Origin: Bifidobacterium aesculapii
GTDB taxonomy: Bacteria > Actinomycetota > Actinomycetes > Actinomycetales > Bifidobacteriaceae
Length of the DNA: 55,270 bases
Direction: 5' to 3'
NCBI RefSeq assembly: GCF_001417815.1
Contig: NZ_BCFK01000020.1
Coordinates: forward strand, 1-55,270
Shown: positions 1 to 7,838 of the stretch, piece after piece
Layout of the letters: every line of letters starts with the position of its first letter
How positions within the stretch are numbered: position 1 is the first letter of the stretch
The notes under the pieces: model-generated
The model's database searches: none
What the model saw: only the letters and a program-made list of their open reading frames with translations
What the model was told of the DNA's origin: nothing
Position numbers and translations under genes: made by a program

Positions 1-38
1 AAGCCCACTTCCACCCGTTACGCATCGTGTGGAGCGAT

Positions 39-76
39 AAAAAATGGGTCGCTCCTCCCCCGAGGAGCGACCCATT
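39..76 (-). terminator. Rho-independent terminator of the MFS gene
   Basis: A perfect 15-bp inverted repeat (43-57 with 62-76, loop of four C on the plus strand) is followed on the minus strand by a run of six T (39-44). It sits 37 bp past the stop codon of the MFS transporter gene read on the minus strand. Stem plus U-tract is the classic intrinsic terminator layout. Confidence 0.85.
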
Positions 77-113
77 GGAAGGGGGAGTGGGGCGGTCTGG
101 CCGCCCCATGGTG

Positions 114-1382
114 TTACTTGACGCGCTTGATGCCGAGGACGGCGATCGCGGCGATCGCGGCCATGGCGATGGCGGTCGGGAACACGAGGTTGTAGGACTG
201 GGTGGCGGCGACGATGCTGGAGGTGATCGCCACGCCGATGGCCTGGCCGGCGCAGGTGGCGATGTTCATGAAGCCGAGGTCCTTGCCGGCGGTCTCCTTG
301 TTCGGCAGGACGTCCACGTTCAGCGCCTGGTCGACGGACAGGTACATGCCGTAGCCGAAGGAGGCGATGCCGCCGAAGAGGAACATGCCCATCTCGGTCG
401 GGAAGATCCACGGCATGGCGAGACCCAGCGCGAACACGGCGCAGGCGACGGCGATCGGGGCCTTGCGGCGGTGGAGCGCGTCGGCGATTGGGCCGGAGAT
501 CAGGGAGGCGACCATGGAGGCGACCATGGTGAGCACGGAGATGATGGCCATCGCGTTGGCGGCCTGCTTGTCGGAGTCGCCGATGTGATCGGTGAGGATG
601 TACAGCTGGTAGCTGAAGATCATCTGGTAGGCGACGATGAGGCAGGTGCGGCAGATGAACGCGCGGTAGAAGTCACCGCAATCCTTCAGCGGCGGGGTGA
701 GGGACTCGACGATGACCTTCCACATCGGCTTCGAGGTGTCCTTCGGCATGTCCTTACTGGACGGCTCCTTCGGGGTGAGGAGCACGGCGAGCACGCCTGC
801 GGCGAGGGCGCACAGACCGGTGCAGATGAAGCCGAGCTCGATGTTCTCCATGAAGCGGGAGCCGATGAGCGTGCCGATGCCCTGGCCGATCACGCCGCCG
901 CCTCCGATCGCGGCGGACACGGTGGCTCGCGAGGATTCCTCGACGCGGTCGGAGATGAGGGCGTAGATCGGGGCCTGCACCATGTTCAGGCCGACGAGGG
1001 CGAGGATGTAGAAGATCGCGATGAGCAGCGCGGTGGACGGGCGCGACAGCGACCAGAAGCAGATGCCGTAGATGAATGCGCCGGTGAAGATCCACGGGGT
1101 GCGCTTGCCCCACTTGGAGCGCGTGCGGTCGGACAGGGCGCCGACGAACAGGGCGATGAAGATGGAGGCGATGGAGCCGGCGGAGTTGATTGCGCCGAGG
1201 GCGGCGGTCGATTCGACGGCGCCCATGCCGAGGTCGGCGCGCAGTCGCTGCGGGACCAGCACGGACATCGTGCCGAAGAAGGCGACGCCGGAGAGCACGG
1301 CGAAGGCCATGAAGCCGGCGACGTAGCGCCACTTCTCGGACTTGGTGTTGGAAGGCGTGGGTGTCACGCTTGCTGCTGTCAT
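114..1382 (-). CDS. MFS sugar (alpha-glucoside) transporter
   Basis: A 422-residue integral membrane protein with about 12 hydrophobic segments. The cytoplasmic loop between helices 2 and 3 reads GALSDRTRSKWGKRTPWI, a strong MFS/SLC45-like sugar carrier signature; a related loop, SGPIADALHRRKAP, occurs in the second half. By family it should be a proton-coupled sugar importer. It lies 155 bp downstream of a GH13 alpha-glucosidase on the same strand and shares the divergent LacI regulator, so uptake of sucrose or another small alpha-glucoside is inferred from context. The start was chosen for the purine-rich GAGAAAGCAAGAAC just upstream. An internal hairpin at 1445-1477 separates it from the glucosidase and may lower readthrough. 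The exact substrate cannot be read from sequence. Confidence 0.88.
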   Translation of the reverse strand: MTAASVTPTPSNTKSEKWRYVAGFMAFAVLSGVAFFGTMSVLVPQRLRADLGMGAVESTAALGAINSAGSIASIFIALFVGALSDRTRSKWGKRTPWIFTGAFIYGICFWSLSRPSTALLIAIFYILALVGLNMVQAPIYALISDRVEESSRATVSAAIGGGGVIGQGIGTLIGSRFMENIELGFICTGLCALAAGVLAVLLTPKEPSSKDMPKDTSKPMWKVIVESLTPPLKDCGDFYRAFICRTCLIVAYQMIFSYQLYILTDHIGDSDKQAANAMAIISVLTMVASMVASLISGPIADALHRRKAPIAVACAVFALGLAMPWIFPTEMGMFLFGGIASFGYGMYLSVDQALNVDVLPNKETAGKDLGFMNIATCAGQAIGVAITSSIVAATQSYNLVFPTAIAMAAIAAIAVLGIKRVK

Positions 1383-1444
1383 TGTTCTTGCTTTCTCTTC
1401 GTTGAGGGTTATTGCTGGAAAGGGAAATCTTGGGGGGGTGTGGG

Positions 1445-1477
1445 GCCTGTCCGGGCCGAAGGGCAGCCCGGACAGGC
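1445..1477 (-). terminator. Intergenic hairpin between alpha-glucosidase and MFS genes
   Basis: A 12-bp perfect inverted repeat (1445-1456 with 1466-1477) lies in the 155-bp gap between the glucosidase stop and the MFS start. Read on the minus strand there is a C-rich stretch after the stem and no clear U-run. It may be a partial terminator or an mRNA-stabilising stem that sets different expression of the two genes. Confidence 0.5.
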
Positions 1478-1537
1478 ACGGTTGGTTAATCGGCAGGGGA
1501 ACGGGCCCGGTGAGGGCGGCCGCCGCCTGGTAAGGAC

Positions 1538-3268
1538 TCAGGCGAGCTGGATCCAGGCGGAGGTGTCCTGCGGGAGCTTGCCGTCGTCCGTCAGCGGCCC
1601 GGAGGTGAGGAGCACCTCGCCGGCGGGCAGGTCGACGGGGTCGGCGCCGAAGTTGGTGATCGACGCCCATCCGTTGGCTCGCTTGTAGGCGATGGTGCCG
1701 CCGGTGAATCCGTTCGCGCCGTCCGGCTTGCCGGAGGAGCGGTCCTCGGGAAGCCATTCGAGGCTCAGGTCGTCGGTCTGCAGCTTGTGGCGCAGGGCCA
1801 GCGTGCGGCGGTACAGGGTGAGCATGGAATCCGGGTCGGCGGCCTCGGCGTCCGCGGCGAAGTCGGTGAACCATGCCGGCTGGGGCAGGTGCGCCTCCTC
1901 GCTCGGGGTGCCGTCCGCCTTGGCGGCGGGCGTGAAGCCGAAGGAGTCGGCCGGGTCCGCGGTCCACGGCAGCGGCACGCGGCAGCCGTCGCGGCCCTTG
2001 GTGCTGGCGGCTTGCGAGGTGCGGTGGCCGGACGGGTCCTCGACGCGGTCCCACGGGATGTCCGCCACTTCGAACAGGCCGAGTTCCTCGCCTTGGTAGA
2101 CGTATGCGGAACCGGGCAGGGCCATCTCCATCAGGATCGCGGCGCGGGCGCGCTTGGTGCCGAGCGCCTTGTCGAGCGGGTAGGTGGTGCCGTCGCGCAG
2201 CACCCAGTCCTTGGCGAGCTGGTGGTATTCGCTGGTCGGCACCTGCGGCAGGCCGTAGCGGGTGGCGTGGCGCACCACGTCGTGGTTGCTCATCACCCAC
2301 GTGGCGGAGGATCCGGAGCGTTCGGCGCTGGCGATGCCCTCCTCGATGGCCTCGTGGAACGCGTCGCGGATCCAGTCCTTCTTCGCGAACTCGAAGTTGA
2401 AGATCTGTCCCAGGTCGTCCGGGCTGGCGTACAGGTACTGGCGGTTGGGCTGCACCCACGCCTCGGCCACGGCGAACGCCGGCGGGTCGTACTCGTTGAA
2501 GACCTTGCGCCACTCGTGGTAGATCTCGTGGACCTCGTCGCGGTCGATGACCGGGTGGGAGCCGTCGTCCGGCTGGTCGGAGGTGCACCACACGACGTAG
2601 TTGTCGAGGTCGTCGCGGTCGAGGTCCTTGGCGAGTCCGTGCGCCACGTCCACGCGGAAGCCGTCGGCGCCGTGGTCGAGCCAGAAGCGCAGGGTGGTGA
2701 GGAAGTCCTCGCGTACCTCGCGGTTGTTCCAGTTCCAGTCCGGCTGCTCCTTGGTGAACATGTGCAGGTACCACTGGCCGTCCGGCACGCGGGTCCAGGC
2801 GGGGCCGCCGAAGTGGTTCTCCCAGTTCGAGGGCGGCAGGTCGCCGTTCGGGCCCTTGCCGTCGCGGAAGATGTAGCGGTCGCGCTCCGGGGAGCCCGGG
2901 GCCGCTGCGAGCGCCTCCTTGAACCACGGGTGCAGGTTGGAGCTGTGGTTGGGGACGATGTCGACGACGATCTTGATGCCGTGCGCGTGCGCGGCCTTGG
3001 CGAGCGCGTCGAAGTCGTCCATCGTGCCGAGCTTCGGGTCGACGTCGCGGTAGTCGTCGACGTCGTAGCCGCCGTCGGCGAGCTGCGAGGGGTAGAAGGG
3101 GCTCAGCCAGATGGCGTCCACGCCGAGGTCGGCGAGGTAGCCGATCTTCTCGGTGACGCCGGCGATCTGCCCGAGGCCCTCGCCCTTGGTGTCCTTGAAG
3201 CTGCGCGGGTAGACCTGGTAGACGACCGCCTGCTTCCACCACAGGGCTGGATCGGTTGCTGCAGCCAT
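1538..3268 (-). CDS. GH13 alpha-glucosidase
   Basis: A 576-residue cytoplasmic glycoside hydrolase of family GH13 (oligo-1,6-glucosidase/alpha-glucosidase type). The four family regions are visible: DIVPNHSS (about 103-110), GFRVDVAH with the nucleophile Asp207, AVAEAW with the acid/base Glu269, and MSNHD with Asp330. The N-terminus WWKQAVVYQVYPRSF is typical of bacterial alpha-glucosidases. It should split the terminal glucose from sucrose, maltose or isomalto-oligosaccharides brought in by the adjacent MFS carrier. The ATG at 3268 is preceded by a very good ribosome-binding site (AAGGAGG). The reading frame stays open upstream, but that part lies in the operator region and is not protein-like. 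Substrate specificity is inferred from context. Confidence 0.93.
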   Translation of the reverse strand: MAAATDPALWWKQAVVYQVYPRSFKDTKGEGLGQIAGVTEKIGYLADLGVDAIWLSPFYPSQLADGGYDVDDYRDVDPKLGTMDDFDALAKAAHAHGIKIVVDIVPNHSSNLHPWFKEALAAAPGSPERDRYIFRDGKGPNGDLPPSNWENHFGGPAWTRVPDGQWYLHMFTKEQPDWNWNNREVREDFLTTLRFWLDHGADGFRVDVAHGLAKDLDRDDLDNYVVWCTSDQPDDGSHPVIDRDEVHEIYHEWRKVFNEYDPPAFAVAEAWVQPNRQYLYASPDDLGQIFNFEFAKKDWIRDAFHEAIEEGIASAERSGSSATWVMSNHDVVRHATRYGLPQVPTSEYHQLAKDWVLRDGTTYPLDKALGTKRARAAILMEMALPGSAYVYQGEELGLFEVADIPWDRVEDPSGHRTSQAASTKGRDGCRVPLPWTADPADSFGFTPAAKADGTPSEEAHLPQPAWFTDFAADAEAADPDSMLTLYRRTLALRHKLQTDDLSLEWLPEDRSSGKPDGANGFTGGTIAYKRANGWASITNFGADPVDLPAGEVLLTSGPLTDDGKLPQDTSAWIQLA

Positions 3269-3337
3269 TGTTCCTCCTTGAATAAAAACGCTTGCAGTTG
3301 TTTTCTTGAGCGTGTGCTCGCTGTTGGCGATACTTGA

Positions 3338-3365
3338 ATAATAGCGCTTGCATTGCGATATGCAA
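3338..3365 (-). promoter_or_regulatory. Promoter of the alpha-glucosidase operon
   Basis: On the minus strand a -35-like TTGCAT (3365-3360) is followed after 16 bp by TATTAT (3343-3338). The -35 box and spacer coincide with a palindrome TTGCAT-N6-ATGCAA (3348-3365), so a bound LacI-type repressor would cover the promoter. Confidence 0.6.
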
Positions 3366-3467
3366 ACCGCATCATCGCCCGGCGTGTCGAACGGGTTTGA
3401 CATTCGCATGATTCGCGGATTTGCAATGATGCAAACGGTTTTATAGACTGGGTATGCAAGCGTTGCG
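3348..3467. promoter_or_regulatory. Cluster of LacI-type operators in the divergent promoter region
   Basis: Three inverted repeats share TGCAA half-sites: TTGCAT-N6-ATGCAA (3348-3365), TTTGCA-ATGA-TGCAAA (3420-3435) and TGCAAGCGTTGCG (3455-3467). A further half-site, ACGCTTGCAG, lies at 3289-3298. They fill the space between the glucosidase operon and the lacI-type gene. This is the expected layout for control of both directions by the adjacent LacI regulator, including autoregulation. A TTGACA at 3397-3402 may be the -35 of the regulator gene, but its -10 is unclear. Confidence 0.6.
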
Positions 3468-3587
3468 ATGCATCACGGACGATGCGGTATCGTGGTGCAT
3501 CGGCGTCATGTGGCCGGCCCCGCCGGCGAAGACGGAAACGCACATGCGCGATCATGCGCGGAACGCGCGAACGGAAAGGAGCGGAAC

Positions 3588-4697
3588 ATGGCCGATCGAC
3601 CCACTGCCAGAACCACCATCGCGGACGTCGCGAAGGCGTCCGGCGTATCCGTTTCCACCGTGTCCCGCGCGCTGCGCGGCCTCGACAAAGTCAACCCGGA
3701 CACGCGCGCACGCGTCGAGGAGGCCGCCGAACGCCTTGGCTTCTCCTTCTCCAAAACCGCCTCGTCGCTCGCCAGCGGCAAATCGATGCGCGTCGCCGTG
3801 CTCATGCCCAACGAGATCAACAGCTGGTTCAACGCGAACACGTTCGAAGGCGTCTACGAGGTCCTCTCGCGCGAAGGCTACGACGTCGTGCCGTACGTCA
3901 TGTGGACGCGCGGCGACCTCGACTGGTTCTTCCGCACCCTGCCGGGCACACGCAACTTCGACGCGGTCATCGTCGTCTCGTTCATCCTCGACGACGACAA
4001 ACGCGACACGCTCGCCGCGATCACCCTGCCCGTCGTCGGCGTCAACGTGCCGGACGTGAGCGGCTTCGACGCCTCCGTGCGCATCGACGACCAGGCCGCC
4101 ATGCGCGGCGTCGTGCGCCTGTTGCGCTCGCTCGGCCACGAATCCGTCGCCTACGTCGAACAGCCCGTGCAGCCCTCGCCGTTCGTGTGCAGCGACTCCG
4201 TGCGTCTGCAGGGATTCCTCGATGCGGTCGAGGAGCAAGGCTACTCGGACGAACAGGTGATGACTGTGCCGTCGCTCGACGGATTCGGCGAACAGGACGA
4301 CTCCACGGGTCTCGGCGACGGCTCATACGGCATGTCGCCGTCCGTGCTCGACGCGGAGGCCGCCGCCGTCTCCGATATCGCCGCGCAGCTCGTCGGCGCC
4401 ATGCCGCGCCCCACCGGCATCTGCGTGGAGAACGACCGTTGCGCCGTGCTGCTGCTCAAGGAGCTGCGGCGGCTCGGCTGGCGCATCCCCGAAGAGGTCT
4501 CGCTCATCGGCTTCGACGGCGACGATCTCGGCGACGTCGTCGACCTGACCACCGTCAAACAGGATCCCGTGCGATTGGGCCGCGTCGCCGCCGGCAGGAC
4601 GCTCGCGCTCATGCGCGGCGAGACGCTCGACGAACCGCACACCGTCGCCGCCACGTCGCTGCTCACGCGCGCCACCACCGCCCGTCTCGTCGGCTGA
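3588..4697 (+). CDS. LacI-family transcriptional regulator
   Basis: A 369-residue repressor. Residues about 7-60 form the LacI helix-turn-helix and hinge (TIADVAKASGVSVSTVSRAL, then a hinge with ASSLASGKS). The rest is a periplasmic-binding-protein-like sugar-sensing domain ending in the usual IGFDGDDLGDVVDLTTVKQD segment. The length is slightly above the usual 330-345, due to an Asp/Gly/Ser-rich insertion near 225-255. The ATG at 3588 has a good site (AAAGGAG at 3576-3582). It is divergent from the glucosidase/MFS genes and separated by palindromic operators, so it most likely represses them until an alpha-glucoside appears. Confidence 0.92.
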   Translation: MADRPTARTTIADVAKASGVSVSTVSRALRGLDKVNPDTRARVEEAAERLGFSFSKTASSLASGKSMRVAVLMPNEINSWFNANTFEGVYEVLSREGYDVVPYVMWTRGDLDWFFRTLPGTRNFDAVIVVSFILDDDKRDTLAAITLPVVGVNVPDVSGFDASVRIDDQAAMRGVVRLLRSLGHESVAYVEQPVQPSPFVCSDSVRLQGFLDAVEEQGYSDEQVMTVPSLDGFGEQDDSTGLGDGSYGMSPSVLDAEAAAVSDIAAQLVGAMPRPTGICVENDRCAVLLLKELRRLGWRIPEEVSLIGFDGDDLGDVVDLTTVKQDPVRLGRVAAGRTLALMRGETLDEPHTVAATSLLTRATTARLVG

Positions 4698-4785
4698 CGG
4701 CCGCGCCGCGTGCGGGCGCGCTCGGGCAGCCGCGCGCGGGCGCTGCCGCGGCGGCCGGAGCACTCCGCCGCGGTCGTCTCGGCGG

Positions 4786-4791
4786 TATAGT
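4786..4791 (+). promoter_or_regulatory. Candidate -10 box for orn
   Basis: TATAGT at 4786-4791, 47 bp before the orn start, resembles a housekeeping -10 hexamer. No convincing -35 is seen in the GC-rich sequence upstream, so this is a weak call. Confidence 0.35.
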
Positions 4792-4838
4792 CTGTACTGT
4801 TCCGTTCAGACGGAGAACACCCAAGGAAAGAGGCAGAC

Positions 4839-5489
4839 ATGGTGGACGCGCACGACGCGGAAACGTACACGGCGGAGGGATCCCGCCTCATCTGGATCGA
4901 CTGCGAGATGACCGGACTCGACATCTTCGGCGGCGACGAGCTCGTCGAAGTGTCCGTCGTGCCCACCGACTTCGACCTGAACGTGCTCGACGAAGGCGTC
5001 GACTACGTGATCAAGCCGAGCGAGAAGGCCGTCGCGCACATGAACGACTTCGTGCGCCAGATGCACACCCGCTCCGGACTCATCAACGAGTGGGAGCACG
5101 GCCTGAGCCTCGAGGAGGCCGAACGCAAGGTCACCGAATACGTGGCCCGATTCACCCCGGACGGCGTCAAGCCGCTGCTCGCCGGCAACACCATCGGCTC
5201 CGACAAGAAGTTCCTCGACCACTACATGCCGAACCTCGTGAGCCACCTGCACTACCGCAGCATCGACGTGAGCACGTTCAAGGAGCTCGCCCGCCGCTGG
5301 TACCCGGACGTCTACGAGAACCGTCCGCCGAAGAACGGCGGCCACCGCGCCCTCGCCGACATCATCGAATCGCTCGACGAGCTGCGCTACTACCGCGCCG
5401 CCGTCATGGCCCCCGCCCCCGGCCCGGACGCGGCCGAGTCCAAGGCCATCAGCGAGCGCATCGTCGCCACCAGCCTGCTGAACAAGTAG
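4839..5489 (+). CDS. orn: Oligoribonuclease (DEDDh 3'-5' exonuclease)
   Basis: A 216-residue cytoplasmic exonuclease that degrades 2-5 nt RNAs and pGpG/pApA-type dinucleotides to mononucleotides. The DEDDh residues are visible: [10 protein letters not shown] (Asp21 and Glu23), the central [14 protein letters not shown] segment, and [12 protein letters not shown] with the catalytic His and last Asp. It is slightly longer than the roughly 180-residue proteobacterial enzymes because of a C-terminal tail (residues about 190-216), as is common in actinobacteria. Its stop codon is 3 bp before the helicase start, so the two are probably co-transcribed. Confidence 0.95.
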   Translation: MVDAHDAETYTAEGSRLIWIDCEMTGLDIFGGDELVEVSVVPTDFDLNVLDEGVDYVIKPSEKAVAHMNDFVRQMHTRSGLINEWEHGLSLEEAERKVTEYVARFTPDGVKPLLAGNTIGSDKKFLDHYMPNLVSHLHYRSIDVSTFKELARRWYPDVYENRPPKNGGHRALADIIESLDELRYYRAAVMAPAPGPDAAESKAISERIVATSLLNK

Positions 5490-5492
5490 CGT

Positions 5493-6941
5493 ATGCGGCA
5501 ATCCGAGGCGCTCGCCATCCTGAACGCCGGCGCGAACGTGTTCCTGACGGGCGCGCCCGGCGCGGGCAAGACGTACGTGCTCAACGAGTTCATCCGCGGG
5601 GCGCGGGCGGACGGCGCGAGCGTGGCCGTCACCGCGTCCACCGGCATCGCCGCCACGCACGTCGACGGGCAGACCATCCACTCGTGGAGCGGCGTCGGTC
5701 TCGCCACCGTGCTCGACGCGCGCCTGCTGAAGACCATCAGGACGCGCCGTCGGCGCAAGATCCAGGCGGCCGACGTGCTCGTCATCGACGAGGTGTCGAT
5801 GCTGCACGCGTGGCTGTTCGACATGGTCGACCAGGTGTGCCGCGACCTGCGGCGCGACCCGCGCCCGTTCGGCGGACTGCAGGTCGTGCTCTCCGGCGAC
5901 CTCTTCCAGCTGCCGCCCGTCTCCACGTCGCAGCGCAACCGCGACGTGGTCCCGCCCTCGCCCGAATTCGTCGCCTCGCGCGAGCGCTACATGCGACGCG
6001 GGCTCGACCCGGAGGGATTCGTCACCGAATCGCTCGTCTGGCCGGAGCTGAATCCCGTCGTCTGCTATCTGACCGAGCAGCATCGCCAGGATGACGGCAG
6101 GCTCCTCACCGTGCTCACGCACATCCGCGAAAGCCGCGTGGACGACGACGACCGCGATACGCTCGTCACGCGGCTCGGCGTCGCGCCCGAAGCCGGCACG
6201 GTCGCCACGCACCTGTTCCCCGTCAACCGGCAGGCCGACAACCTCAACGACATGCGGCTCGCGCGCATCATGGGCGAGGCGCACGAGTTCCACGCCGAAC
6301 AGGCGGGGCCCGCGAACCTCGTCGAACGACTCACGCGCAACATGCTCGCACCGCAACGGCTCGTGCTCAAGGCGGGCGCGGCCGTGATGGCGCTGCGCAA
6401 CGACACGGACCGGCAGTACGTGAACGGCTCGCTCGGCACCGTGCGCGGCTTCGCGGACGAGAACAAGGGCGGATGGCCGATCGTCGAATTCGAGAACGGC
6501 AACATCGTCACGATGAAACCCGCCTCATGGGAGATGATGGACGGGGAGACAGTGCTCGCCTCCGTCAAACAGGTGCCGTTGCGCTGCGCGTGGGCCATCA
6601 CCATCCACAAGTCGCAGGGCATGACGCTCGACCGGGCCGTCATGGATCTGCGCCGCACGTTCGCGCCCGGCATGGGCTACGTGGCGCTCTCCCGCGTCGA
6701 ATCATTGGACGGACTGTACTTGGAAGGCGTCAACAACCGCATGTTCGCGGTCTCCGATGACGCGGTGCGGCTCGACGGCTCCCTGCGCGAGGCGTCCCGG
6801 GAGGCTTCCGATCGGCTCGCCGCGTCCGGTGCCGGGGCGTTCAAGCCGGGATTGCTCGGTGTCGGGGGCGGCGGGGTCGGTGATGGCGGTGCCGATTCGT
6901 CCCGTACCGACGACGGCTTCACCCAATCCGCCCTGTTCTAG
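5493..6941 (+). CDS. Pif1/RecD-like superfamily 1B DNA helicase
   Basis: A 482-residue AAA-type helicase. Motifs in order: Walker A GAPGAGKT (20-27), motif Ia SVAVTASTGIAA, Walker B IDEVSML (98-104), motif III SGDLFQLPPV (134-143), the Gln-Arg region YLTEQHRQDDG, motif V ITIHKSQGMTLD and motif VI YVALSRV. This is the Pif1 signature (5'-3' helicase unwinding duplexes, forks and possibly G-quadruplexes). The C-terminal 60 residues are low-complexity Gly/Ala/Ser. It starts 3 bp after orn and ends 16 bp before the convergent response regulator. The role in genome maintenance is inferred from the family. Confidence 0.88.
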   Translation: MRQSEALAILNAGANVFLTGAPGAGKTYVLNEFIRGARADGASVAVTASTGIAATHVDGQTIHSWSGVGLATVLDARLLKTIRTRRRRKIQAADVLVIDEVSMLHAWLFDMVDQVCRDLRRDPRPFGGLQVVLSGDLFQLPPVSTSQRNRDVVPPSPEFVASRERYMRRGLDPEGFVTESLVWPELNPVVCYLTEQHRQDDGRLLTVLTHIRESRVDDDDRDTLVTRLGVAPEAGTVATHLFPVNRQADNLNDMRLARIMGEAHEFHAEQAGPANLVERLTRNMLAPQRLVLKAGAAVMALRNDTDRQYVNGSLGTVRGFADENKGGWPIVEFENGNIVTMKPASWEMMDGETVLASVKQVPLRCAWAITIHKSQGMTLDRAVMDLRRTFAPGMGYVALSRVESLDGLYLEGVNNRMFAVSDDAVRLDGSLREASREASDRLAASGAGAFKPGLLGVGGGGVGDGGADSSRTDDGFTQSALF

Positions 6942-6956
6942 CGCGCCGTATCGCGG

Positions 6957-7829
6957 CTACCGGGAAGCGGACAGCCATTTGACCACGGCCTGCACCAGTG
7001 TCCGCGCGTCGAGCTTGGTCCGTGCACGTGACGAGTGGGTGCGCACGCTGGCCGCCGAGATGCCCAATCGGGCCGCGATCTCGCTTTGCGTGAACCCCAA
7101 TGACGCCAATTCCAGCACCTGCGACTCCTGACGACTGAGCGCGTCCGTTCCTTTGGCGGCTTTCGCGTTCCTTCCGGAAACGGATCCCATATTCGCGAGT
7201 ATGCGATGGTGCGCCGCGGCCGCGGTCTCGAACGTCGGCCACTCGCGCGAGACATCATCATATGGAACCGGCCACTCGCGCGAGATGCCATCGTCCGATC
7301 CCGGTCGCCGCACTTCGCTTCGCGTGCCGCGACCGCCGGCCTCTCCACGCCCGCGACCGCCGTCCCAACCATGGAGGTCGCCGGCCGTCGGCGACATGAG
7401 CGGTATGGCGAACGTGTGCCCGTCATGCACCAGACGAATCGCCTTCGAAAGCCATGCGTAATCGGCCTTGCCGACCAGCCCCTGCGCTCCGGCGAGCGCG
7501 GACTCGCGGCGGTACGCTTCCAGCGGATACGCGGTGATGATGAGGATGCCGGCATCCCCATCGGTCTCGCGCAGCCGGCGGCATACGCGCGTGCCGCGGT
7601 CATCGCCGAGCTCCGCGTCGAGCAGCAGCACCTCAGGCCATCGTTCATCGGTCAGGCAGTTGACGATCACCTCACGGGCCGATTGCGCCGTCCACAGCAC
7701 GCGGAACCCGTCGACGCGCTCCAGCAGAGCCGTCAGCGCCCGCAACGTGATGGCGTCGTTGTCCGCGACGGCGATGGTGATATCCTCTGCGCACCCGTCG
7801 GCTCCCGCGCGCGGTGTACCCTCCTGCAT
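6957..7829 (-). CDS. NarL/LuxR-family response regulator
   Basis: A 290-residue two-component regulator. The receiver domain covers about 17-140, with the acidic pair in VADND, phosphoacceptor Asp71 in LLLDAEL, Thr in IITAYPL and Lys in VGKADYAW. The C-terminal LuxR-type HTH (about 225-288) contains LSRQESQVLELASLGFTQ and ISAASVRTHSSRARTKL. The linker between them is unusually long (about 80 residues) and holds a two-copy repeat of SREWP. It lies 9 bp behind the cognate histidine kinase gene on the same strand, so the two form an operon and a signalling pair. The target genes are unknown; the divergent deacetylase is a candidate. Confidence 0.9.
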   Translation of the reverse strand: MQEGTPRAGADGCAEDITIAVADNDAITLRALTALLERVDGFRVLWTAQSAREVIVNCLTDERWPEVLLLDAELGDDRGTRVCRRLRETDGDAGILIITAYPLEAYRRESALAGAQGLVGKADYAWLSKAIRLVHDGHTFAIPLMSPTAGDLHGWDGGRGRGEAGGRGTRSEVRRPGSDDGISREWPVPYDDVSREWPTFETAAAAHHRILANMGSVSGRNAKAAKGTDALSRQESQVLELASLGFTQSEIAARLGISAASVRTHSSRARTKLDARTLVQAVVKWLSASR

Positions 7830-7838
7830 GGTCCGATC

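Noticed and set aside
1..38. Possible gene end at the left edge
   Set aside because: Too short to identify any frame or motif.
114..3365. One continuous minus-strand frame joining the transporter with the region of the alpha-glucosidase
   Set aside because: Only its last 422 codons are protein-like; the rest is the shadow frame of the glucosidase, so it is not a fusion protein.
3482..6094. Long open frame running across lacI-type, orn and helicase genes
   Set aside because: It crosses three well-supported genes in another frame and its translation is Arg/Ala-rich shadow sequence.
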